DNA from: JBBILG01 sp037445085
Lineage (GTDB): Bacteria; Pseudomonadota; Gammaproteobacteria; Burkholderiales; Methylophilaceae
DNA length: 9,012 bases
Reading direction: 5' to 3'
Assembly: GCA_037445085.1 (NCBI GenBank)
Contig: JBBILG010000074.1
Coordinates: forward strand, 1 to 9,012
The position numbers and the translations under genes are program-made. Positions 1 through 5,811 of this stretch are shown one piece after another. The notes below the pieces were generated by a model that did no database searches, was not told the DNA's origin, and was given only the letters and a program-made list of their open reading frames with translations. Every line of letters starts with the position of its first letter. Within the stretch, counting starts at the first letter, position 1.

Positions 1-158
1 CGCCGCTCCTACAGCCGTGCTTTGGACCTAATGGATAATCTGGGATTATCTGGGCGGCAACGGCAGGCCGGAACAGGCATTGCCGGAAGGCCGGCACGGC
101 CTGGAAGAGTGATGCGGCCAAAGTCCCTTGCCGGTGCCGGTCCGGTGAAAAATCCGGG
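1..158. other. Non-coding 3' flank of polA
   Basis: This stretch lies downstream of the polA stop codon. It contains a perfect inverted repeat, GATAATC (34-40) and GATTATC (44-50) around TGG, and clusters of GCCGG/CCGGT words at 64-147. Frame 1 of the + strand is open from the window edge to a TAG at 160-162 (53 codons). Its residues match nothing I recognise and include runs of Gly, Arg and Ala typical of chance translation in GC-rich DNA. It could still be the tail of a gene entering from the left. I see no convincing rho-independent terminator for polA; the only T-run (five T's on the minus strand near 148-152) lacks a good stem. Confidence 0.5.
34..50. repeat. Short perfect inverted repeat
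   Basis: GATAATC-TGG-GATTATC forms 7-bp arms around a 3-nt centre. The sequence ATCTGGG is also directly repeated (38-44 and 48-54). It lies in the polA 3' flank and has no T-run after it on either strand, so it is more likely an operator-like site or a chance repeat than a terminator. Confidence 0.5.
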
Positions 159-2894
159 CTAGTGCGCCGCTTCCCAGTTCGGCCCCACGCCCGCTTCCAC
201 TTCCAGCGGCACGTCCAGTTTTGCCACGTTGGCCATCAGCCGCGGCAGTTCGGCTCTGACCGGCTCCAGCTCGCTTCCCGGCACTTCCAGTACCAGTTCG
301 TCGTGCACCTGCATGATCATGCGCGTGGCCAGTTTGCGCGCCGTGAGCCAGCCGTCCACGGCGATCATGGCCAGCTTGACGAGGTCGGCGGCGGTGCCCT
401 GCATGGGGGCGTTGATGGCGGCGCGTTCCGCGCCCTGGCGGCGCTGGCCGTTGGCGCTGTTGACGTCCGGCACCCACAGCCGGCGGCCGAACAGGGTTTC
501 GACGAAGCCGTGCCTGCGCGCATTCTGCCGGGTGCGCTGCATGTAGTCGGCCACGCCGGGGTAACGGGCGAAGTAGCGGTCGATGTAGCTCTGTGCCGCA
601 GTCCGTTCCACGCCGAGCTGGCTGGCCAGCCCGAAGGCCGACATGCCGTAGATGAGGCCGAAGTTGATGACCTTGGCGTAGCGTCGCTGTTCGCTCGATA
701 CCGCCTCGCGCGGGCAGCCGAAGATTTCGGCCGCGGTGGCGCGGTGGATATCCTCGCCGGCGGCGAAGGCGGCCAGCAGGCCGGCATCCTGCGACAGGTG
801 GGCCATGATGCGCAGCTCGATCTGGGAATAGTCGGCCGAGACGATGACGCTGCCCGGCGGGGCGATGAAGGCTTCGCGGATGCGGCGGCCCTCGGCGGTG
901 CGCACGGGGATATTCTGCAGGTTGGGGTCGGAGCTGGCCAGCCGCCCGGTGACGGCGACGGCCTGGCTGTAGTTGGTGTGCACGCGGCCGGTGGCGGGAT
1001 CCACCATGTTCGGCAGCTTGTCGGTGTAGGTGGACTTGAGCTTGCTCAAGCCGCGGTATTCCAGCAGCACCTTGGGCAGCGGATGGTCCAGCGCCAGTTC
1101 CTGCAGCACGTCCTCGTCGGTGGAGGGGGCGCCGGAAGGGGTTTTCTTCAGCGGCCTGATGCCAAGCTTGCCGAACAGGATTTCCTGCAACTGCCTGGTC
1201 GAGCCCAGGTTGAACGGCTGGCCGGCGAGATCGTGCGCCCGCCGCTCCAGTTCGACCAGCTTTTGCCCCAGTTCGTGGCTGTGGGCGCGCAGCATGGCGG
1301 TATCCAGCAGCACGCCGGTGCGCTCCATGCCGAACAGGATTTCCATCACCGGCATTTCGAGGTCGCGGTAGATGTACGCGAGCCGGCCGTCATGCTCGAT
1401 CCGGGGAAACAAAGCCCGGTGCAGTTGCAATGCGATGTCGGCATCCTCGGCGGCGTATGCGGCGGCTTCTTCAATGCCGACCTGGTTGAAGCCCACCTGT
1501 TTGGCGCCCTTGCCGGCGACTTCCTCGAACGTGATGGTCTGCATGCCCAGATGACGCAACGCGAGGTCGTCCATGCCGTGACTGCGGTGGCTTTCCAGCA
1601 CGTAGGACTGCAATAGGGTGTCGTGCGCGATGCCGTTGAGCGGGATTCCGTGGTTGGCGAGCACGTGTTTGTCGTACTTGAGGTTCTGGCCCACCTTGCG
1701 CACCAGCGGGCTTTCCAGCAGCGGCCGGACGGCCGCCAGGGCGGCGGTAAAATCGAGCTGCGCCGGGGCGCCGGGGTAATCGTGCGCCAGCGGCAGGTAG
1801 GCGGCGTGTCCGGGCTCTATGGCGAAGGACAGGCCGACGAGGCGCGCCCGCATGGGGTCCAGGCTGGTGGTTTCGGTATCGATCGAGATCAGCGGAGCGG
1901 CGGAGATTTTGTCCAGCCAGGATGCCAGTTGCGCCTCGCTCAGGATGGTTTCGTAGTCGCGGGTGGTGACTGCGCCGGCGCTGAATGACTCGCTGGAGTG
2001 TTGTGGCAGTGGCTGGTGTTTTTCCCCTTCCTCCTTTCCACTTCCCCTTTCCCCGGTAAGTTCCTTCAGCCAGTTCCTGAATTCGAAGCGTTCGAACAGT
2101 CCGGCCAGCCCGGCGTCGTCCTGGCGCGCATGGGCGAGGTCGTGCAGGTTCGCCGGCAGCGTCACATCGCGCCGGACGGTGACGAGTTCGCGCCCGACGG
2201 GCAGCCAGGGCAGGGCGCGGCGCAGATTCTCGCCGACCACGCCGCCCACCTCGTCTGCGTGAGCGATGAGGTTGTCCAGGCTGCCGTACTGGGTCAGCCA
2301 TTTGACCGCGGTCTTGGGGCCGCACTTGTCCACGCCGGGCACGTTGTCCACGGCATCGCCGACCAGGGCGAGATAATCGACGATGCGTCCGGGCGGCAGA
2401 CCGAACTTGTTCGTCACCCCGGCTTCGTCCAGCACTTCATTGGTCATGGTATTGACCAGCGTGACGCGGGGGGTGACCAGTTGCGCCAGGTCCTTGTCGC
2501 CGGTGGAGATGACGACGCGCATGCCGGCGGCCTCGGCCTGGTGGGCGAGGGTGGCGATGACGTCGTCCGCCTCCACGCCGTCCACCGTCAGGAGCGGCCA
2601 GCCCATGGCGGCGATGGCCTGTTGCAGCGGCTCGATCTGGCGGGCGAGGTCTTCCGGCATGGGCGGACGGTGGGACTTGTATTCCGGGTAGAGGTCATCG
2701 CGGAAAGTCTTGCCTTTGGCATCGAACACGCAGGCGCTATAATCGGCCCGGTAGTCCCTGTGCAGGCGGCGCAGCATGTTGAGCACGCCGAAGATGGCGC
2801 CGGTCGGTTCGTTGTGCCGGTTGCGCAGGTCGGGCAAGGCGTGGAATGCCCGGTAGAGATAGGACGAGCCATCCACCAGCAGCAGGGTTTTCAT
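159..2894 (-). CDS. polA: DNA polymerase I
   Basis: This is a complete 911-residue Pol I, the enzyme that removes RNA primers and fills repair gaps. The 5'-3' exonuclease spans about residues 1-275, with DGSSYLYRAFHALP at the start, VEADD near 107 and STGDKDLAQ near 130. The proofreading domain (about 310-500) keeps all key motifs: DTE near 339, NLKYD near 404-408 and YAAED near 480, so it should be active. The polymerase domain has motif A (SADYSQIELR, near 686), motif B (RRYAKVINFGLIYG, near 737) and motif C (QVHDELV, near 862). The ATG at 2892-2894 gives the canonical MKTLLLVDGSS start. No good Shine-Dalgarno precedes it, only a weak CGGAA. A polypurine-encoded linker (GERGSGKEEGEK, residues 281-292) joins the 5' exonuclease to the proofreading domain. 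The frame stays open far upstream, but that stretch is antisense to other genes. Confidence 0.98.
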   Translation of the reverse strand: MKTLLLVDGSSYLYRAFHALPDLRNRHNEPTGAIFGVLNMLRRLHRDYRADYSACVFDAKGKTFRDDLYPEYKSHRPPMPEDLARQIEPLQQAIAAMGWPLLTVDGVEADDVIATLAHQAEAAGMRVVISTGDKDLAQLVTPRVTLVNTMTNEVLDEAGVTNKFGLPPGRIVDYLALVGDAVDNVPGVDKCGPKTAVKWLTQYGSLDNLIAHADEVGGVVGENLRRALPWLPVGRELVTVRRDVTLPANLHDLAHARQDDAGLAGLFERFEFRNWLKELTGERGSGKEEGEKHQPLPQHSSESFSAGAVTTRDYETILSEAQLASWLDKISAAPLISIDTETTSLDPMRARLVGLSFAIEPGHAAYLPLAHDYPGAPAQLDFTAALAAVRPLLESPLVRKVGQNLKYDKHVLANHGIPLNGIAHDTLLQSYVLESHRSHGMDDLALRHLGMQTITFEEVAGKGAKQVGFNQVGIEEAAAYAAEDADIALQLHRALFPRIEHDGRLAYIYRDLEMPVMEILFGMERTGVLLDTAMLRAHSHELGQKLVELERRAHDLAGQPFNLGSTRQLQEILFGKLGIRPLKKTPSGAPSTDEDVLQELALDHPLPKVLLEYRGLSKLKSTYTDKLPNMVDPATGRVHTNYSQAVAVTGRLASSDPNLQNIPVRTAEGRRIREAFIAPPGSVIVSADYSQIELRIMAHLSQDAGLLAAFAAGEDIHRATAAEIFGCPREAVSSEQRRYAKVINFGLIYGMSAFGLASQLGVERTAAQSYIDRYFARYPGVADYMQRTRQNARRHGFVETLFGRRLWVPDVNSANGQRRQGAERAAINAPMQGTAADLVKLAMIAVDGWLTARKLATRMIMQVHDELVLEVPGSELEPVRAELPRLMANVAKLDVPLEVEAGVGPNWEAAH
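2716..2743 (+). promoter_or_regulatory. Predicted sigma-70 promoter for the LOG-family gene, inside polA
   Basis: TTGGCA (2716-2721, 5 of 6 consensus) and TATAAT (2738-2743, perfect) are separated by 16 bp. They lie on the + strand within polA codons near residue 51. Transcription would start near 2750 and give a leader of about 160 nt before the ATG at 2913, antisense to the first part of polA. This is the best promoter match I noticed in the window. With only 18 bp between the two start codons, a promoter inside polA is expected. Confidence 0.6.
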
Positions 2895-2899
2895 CGATC

Positions 2900-2904
2900 G
2901 GGAG
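2900..2904 (+). promoter_or_regulatory. Ribosome binding site of the LOG-family gene
   Basis: GGGAG lies 8 nt before the ATG at 2913. This fixes the LOG-family start and rejects the in-frame upstream extension, which would run antisense through polA. Confidence 0.75.
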
Positions 2905-2912
2905 TTCCGGAA

Positions 2913-3641
2913 ATGTCCATTGCAGGTAAGCTGCCCAAGATCATCGATGCCGAAGTGCTCGCGCGCGAGTATTCGGCGCGCGAATCCTGGCGCGTGTTCG
3001 AGATTATGGCAGAATTCGTGCAGGCGACCGAACGCCTCAAGGACATCAGCCCGGCGGTTTCCATCTTCGGTAGCGCGCGCACCACGCCGGACAGCCCCTA
3101 TTACCGGCTGGCCGAAAACATCGCCCGCCAGTTGTCCGATGCGGGCTTCAGCGTCATCTCCGGCGGCGGCCCCGGCGTCATGGAAGCGGCCAACAAGGGG
3201 GCCTATGCCGGCAAGTCGCCCAGTGTCGGCCTCAACATCCAGTTGCCGCACGAACAGCACAGCAACCCTTATCAGGACATCAGCCAGACCTTCCAGCACT
3301 TTTTCGCGCGCAAGGTGATGTTCGTCAAGTTTGCCGTCGCCTATGTGGTGCTGCCCGGCGGTTACGGCACCCTGGACGAGCTGATGGAAGCGCTCACTCT
3401 GGTGCAGACCGGCAAGACGCGCCGGATGCCCATCATCCTGGTACACGAGCCGTTCTGGCGCGGCATGCTGGAATGGTTCCGCGGCGTGATGGTGGCCGAG
3501 GGCATGGTCTCGGAGGAGGACATGGAGCTGATCCAGGTCATCGACGCGCCGGGCGAGGTCGTTGCCGCCATCTTCAAGTACTACGAAAGCCGCGGTTTCG
3601 AGCCTTCGCCGGTGGAGCGCGAAATCCAGCTCAACCTGTGA
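2913..3641 (+). CDS. LOG-family (TIGR00730) Rossmann-fold protein
   Basis: A 242-residue protein of the TIGR00730/LOG family, historically annotated as 'lysine decarboxylase-like'. Characterised members hydrolyse the N-glycosidic bond of (cytokinin) nucleoside 5'-monophosphates, releasing the base and ribose 5-phosphate. The hallmarks are SGGGPGVMEAANKGA (about residues 82-96) and PGGYGTLDELMEA (about 148-160), the phosphate-binding and catalytic motif, where the Glu of GTLDE is catalytic. SIFGSART (near residue 50) starts the Rossmann fold. An N-terminal segment of about 45 residues (KLPKIIDAEVLAREYSARESW) precedes the fold, as in proteobacterial members. There is no signal peptide, so it should be cytosolic. 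It is divergent from polA and 51 bp upstream of the DUF2782 gene. The family is clear; the substrate in this organism is inference, and nucleotide salvage or housekeeping is likelier than hormone synthesis. Confidence 0.93.
   Translation: MSIAGKLPKIIDAEVLAREYSARESWRVFEIMAEFVQATERLKDISPAVSIFGSARTTPDSPYYRLAENIARQLSDAGFSVISGGGPGVMEAANKGAYAGKSPSVGLNIQLPHEQHSNPYQDISQTFQHFFARKVMFVKFAVAYVVLPGGYGTLDELMEALTLVQTGKTRRMPIILVHEPFWRGMLEWFRGVMVAEGMVSEEDMELIQVIDAPGEVVAAIFKYYESRGFEPSPVEREIQLNL
3003..3011 (-). promoter_or_regulatory. Candidate extended -10 promoter for polA
   Basis: On the minus strand this reads TGC-CATAAT, a 5 of 6 match to the -10 consensus with the TGn extension. The best -35 is poor (TTCGGT at an 18-bp spacing), which extended -10 promoters tolerate. 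Transcription would begin near 2996 and give a leader of about 100 nt that is antisense to the start of the LOG-family gene. Tentative. Confidence 0.35.
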
Positions 3642-3646
3642 GGTTC

Positions 3647-3655
3647 TGTTAAAAT
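3647..3655 (+). promoter_or_regulatory. Candidate extended -10 promoter for the DUF2782-thrB genes
   Basis: TGT-TAAAAT matches the -10 consensus in 5 of 6 positions and carries the TGn extension. It lies 6 nt after the LOG-family stop codon and would start transcription near 3662. No acceptable -35 is present at the usual spacing. It would let the DUF2782, thrB and membrane protein genes be expressed separately from the LOG gene. Confidence 0.4.
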
Positions 3656-3692
3656 CGCGCCGAGTATCGTCCTGTTCCGAAGAAAGGTCGCC

Positions 3693-4034
3693 ATGTTCCG
3701 TATCCGCACGCTGCTCGCTATGGTGTTGCTCGCCCCGTTGCTCGCGCTGGCTGCCGAACCCCCGCCGCAGCTCGAGCCGCTGCCCGAGCCGCCGCCCCCG
3801 CCGCCCGGCTACGAGCCGGACCCGGCCCTGGAACCGCAGGTGACCATCGTCAAGCGCGGCGAGGAGACCATCGAGGAATACCGCATCAACGGCGAACTGT
3901 ACATGATGAAGGTGACCCCGGCGCACGGCGTGCCCTATTACCTGGTGAAGGAGACCGTGGATGGCGGCTGGGCACGCATGGATGGCCCCGGCGAGCGCCT
4001 TGCCGTACCCAACTGGGTGATCTTCCGTTTCTGA
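3693..4034 (+). CDS. Secreted DUF2782 protein
   Basis: A 113-residue protein of unknown function, recognised as DUF2782. Residues 1-20 form a signal peptide: basic MFRIR, a hydrophobic LLAMVLLAPLLALA core, and a likely cut after ALA near residue 20. A proline-rich spacer follows (about 22-45, PEPPPPPPGYEPDP). The conserved domain (about 46-113) holds VTIVKRGEETIEEYRINGELYMMKV and ends NWVIFRF. No membrane anchor follows the signal, so it is probably periplasmic. There is no lipobox Cys. The start is supported by AGAAAGG (3681-3687) 5 nt before the ATG. Genes of this family sit beside polA and thrB in Pseudomonas too, so the linkage is conserved, but it does not reveal a role. The family assignment is from recognition of sequence and context. 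Confidence 0.87.
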   Translation: MFRIRTLLAMVLLAPLLALAAEPPPQLEPLPEPPPPPPGYEPDPALEPQVTIVKRGEETIEEYRINGELYMMKVTPAHGVPYYLVKETVDGGWARMDGPGERLAVPNWVIFRF

Positions 4035-4036
4035 GT

Positions 4037-4059
4037 CCGCCCGGGGCGGCGCTCCGCCC
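4037..4059 (+). promoter_or_regulatory. Alternating GC hairpins just before thrB
   Basis: CCGCCC (4037-4042), GGGCGG (4044-4049) and CCGCCC (4054-4059) follow in series. The second and third form a 6-bp hairpin with loop CGCT. The first can pair with the same middle arm (with fewer base pairs, because of the short loop), so the two folds are mutually exclusive. No T-run follows, so this is not a terminator. The thrB ATG is 11 nt further on and lacks a clear Shine-Dalgarno, so folding here could affect translation. Confidence 0.35.
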
Positions 4060-4070
4060 GCCCCAGTCCT

Positions 4071-5021
4071 ATGTCCGTCTTCACCACCGTGACCCCGGAG
4101 CAGTTGCAGCGCTGGCTGCGCGATTATCCGCTGGGGGAGTTGCGCGATCTGCAGGGCATCGCATCCGGCATCACCAATACCAACTACTTCGTCACCACCG
4201 AGCGCGGCCGCTACGTGCTCACCCTGTTCGAGAAGAACTCCGCGGAAGAGCTGCCGTATTTCCTGGAGCTGATGGCACACCTGGCCGACCGCGGCATTCC
4301 CTGCCCACACCCGGTGGCCAGCAACGGCGGCTCCTATCTGGGCGAGCTGAACGGCAAGCCGGCGGCCCTGGTGGCCCGCCTGCGCGGCAGTTCGGTGGAA
4401 CAGCCGGGGCCGGAGCACTGCGCGGCCACGGGGGCCATGCTGGCGCGTCTGCATCTGGCCGGCCAGAATTTCCCGCGGCACATGGAAAATCCGCGCGGGC
4501 CGCACTGGTGGCAGGAGGCCGCGAGAAAGGTGCTGCCCTTTCTCGATGCGATGCGTGCCAGGCTGCTGTTGCAGGAGCTCGGCCATCAGGCGGAGTTCCG
4601 CGCCAGCGACCTGCCGCGCGGGGTGATCCATGCCGATCTGTTCCGCGACAACGTGCTGTTCGAGGGCGCGCAACTGACCGGCCTGATCGATTTCTACTAC
4701 GCCTGCAACGATGTGCTGGCCTACGATCTCGCCATTACCGTCAACGACTGGTGCGTGGATGCCAGGGGCGAGCTGGATGCGCCGCGCCTGTTTGCCATGC
4801 TGCGCGCCTATCACCAGCAGCGGCCGCTCATCGCCGGCGAACGCCAGGCCTGGCCGGTGCTGCTGCGCGCCGCGGCGCTGCGTTTCTGGCTGTCGCGCCT
4901 CTATGACCTGCATTTTCCGCAGCCGGGCGAGCTCACGCATGCCAAGGATCCCGAGCATTATCGCCGCATCCTGCAGACGCATGTCTGGCACAACGAGGAA
5001 CTGCGGGCCATGTGGGTCTGA
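4071..5021 (+). CDS. thrB: Homoserine kinase (APH-fold type)
   Basis: A 316-residue ThrB that phosphorylates L-homoserine with ATP to give O-phosphohomoserine, the substrate of threonine synthase. It belongs to the aminoglycoside phosphotransferase (kinase-like) fold used by Pseudomonas and many betaproteobacteria, not the GHMP kinase fold of E. coli ThrB. Visible motifs are the nucleotide loop GIASGITNTNYF (29-40), YVLTLFEK with the ATP-binding Lys (near 54), the catalytic loop HADLFRDN (187-194) and the metal-binding IDFYYA (206-211). Length fits the family. The ATG follows a GC hairpin and has no clear ribosome binding site, so its translation may be coupled to the DUF2782 gene 36 bp upstream. 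It is cytosolic. The other threonine genes are not in this window. Confidence 0.95.
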   Translation: MSVFTTVTPEQLQRWLRDYPLGELRDLQGIASGITNTNYFVTTERGRYVLTLFEKNSAEELPYFLELMAHLADRGIPCPHPVASNGGSYLGELNGKPAALVARLRGSSVEQPGPEHCAATGAMLARLHLAGQNFPRHMENPRGPHWWQEAARKVLPFLDAMRARLLLQELGHQAEFRASDLPRGVIHADLFRDNVLFEGAQLTGLIDFYYACNDVLAYDLAITVNDWCVDARGELDAPRLFAMLRAYHQQRPLIAGERQAWPVLLRAAALRFWLSRLYDLHFPQPGELTHAKDPEHYRRILQTHVWHNEELRAMWV

Positions 5022-5036
5022 GACGACGCTTTTTTT

Positions 5037-5042
5037 AGGGGG
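5037..5042 (+). promoter_or_regulatory. Ribosome binding site choosing the start of the membrane protein gene
   Basis: AGGGGG lies 7 nt before the ATG at 5050 but only 1 nt before the in-frame ATG at 5044, so 5050 is the better start. It follows a run of seven T's (5030-5036). Confidence 0.6.
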
Positions 5043-5049
5043 AATGAGG

Positions 5050-5805
5050 ATGGAAGCGCGCAGTGTGCAGACAGCCCATGGCTGGCAGTGGATCGTCGAC
5101 GGCTTCGCGCTGTTCCGGCAGAGTCCGGTGATCTGGATCGTGCTGTTTCTCGTCTATCTGCTCATCGGCATGGCGCTTTCCCTGGTGCCGATGATCGGTT
5201 CCATCGTTTTCAATCTGGTGGCGCCGGTATTCATGGCCGGCTTCATGATGGGCTGCCGCGCCATCGACAGGGGCGAGGAGCTGGAGATCAACCACCTGTT
5301 CGCCGGCTTCCGCCGCAATACGGCGCAGCTCGTCACGGTGGGTGGCATCTATCTCGCCGGCATCATCGTGGTGGCCGGGGTCATCGTGCTCGCGGGCGGC
5401 GGCGAGGTCATGCTGGCCATGTCGCGCAGCGCCGGCATGGACGCCGGGCAGGCCATGACCCAGCCGCCGGGAGAAGGCTTCATGCTGGCGCTGCTGCTGG
5501 GCATCGCCTTCCTGCTGCCGCTGGTCATGGCCTACTGGTTCGCGCCGGCGCTGGTGGTGTTCCACGACATGCCGGCGGTGGAAGCGATGAAGCTCAGCCT
5601 GGCCGCCTGCCTGCGCAACATCCTGCCCTTTCTGCTGTACGGCGCGATTGCCGCAGCGCTGCTGCTGCTTGCCATGATCCCGTTCGGCCTCGGCCTGCTG
5701 GTGATGGTGCCCACCATTACCGCATCGCTCTATGTCAGCTACAAGGACGTGTTCGACATCCGGCGGGGCGCAGCCGAGGAAGAAGCCACCGGCGCCGAGA
5801 TCTGA
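5050..5805 (+). CDS. BPSS1780-type multi-pass membrane protein
   Basis: A 251-residue inner membrane protein of unknown function, resembling the BPSS1780 family common in betaproteobacteria. It opens with a short cytoplasmic-like stretch (ARSVQTAHGWQWIVDGFALFRQSP) and then has about six hydrophobic segments: roughly 27-46, 50-68, 95-117, 143-168, 190-209 and 212-230. A hydrophilic loop at 118-142 (SRSAGMDAGQAMTQPPGE) separates the halves. RRNTAQLV near 88-95 and the repeated phrase MKLSLAACLRN (180-190) begin amphipathic stretches before membrane segments. The tail (KDVFDIRRGAAEEEATGAE) is acidic and soluble. No enzymatic motif is visible. It is 28 bp after thrB and probably co-transcribed. 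It converges with uvrD, with no terminator between them. The family name is recognition; any transport or stress role would be a guess. Confidence 0.78.
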   Translation: MEARSVQTAHGWQWIVDGFALFRQSPVIWIVLFLVYLLIGMALSLVPMIGSIVFNLVAPVFMAGFMMGCRAIDRGEELEINHLFAGFRRNTAQLVTVGGIYLAGIIVVAGVIVLAGGGEVMLAMSRSAGMDAGQAMTQPPGEGFMLALLLGIAFLLPLVMAYWFAPALVVFHDMPAVEAMKLSLAACLRNILPFLLYGAIAAALLLLAMIPFGLGLLVMVPTITASLYVSYKDVFDIRRGAAEEEATGAEI

Positions 5806-5811
5806 ACGGCG

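Noticed and set aside
162..1616. 484-codon open frame on the + strand opposite polA
   Set aside because: It is antisense to the conserved polymerase and exonuclease motifs and has a His/Gln/Val-rich chance composition and no recognisable domain.
2895..4991. The polA reading frame stays open for about 2.1 kb upstream of its ATG, giving an apparent 1610-residue protein
   Set aside because: The extension is antisense to the LOG, DUF2782 and thrB genes, which have clear family motifs. Residues before MKTLLLVDGSS show no Pol I similarity. Long stop-free antisense frames are common in GC-rich DNA.
5022..5036. Seven T's after thrB as a possible terminator
   Set aside because: The only preceding stem is 3 bp (GTC-TGA-GAC). 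The downstream ribosome binding site and 28-bp gap fit an operon instead.
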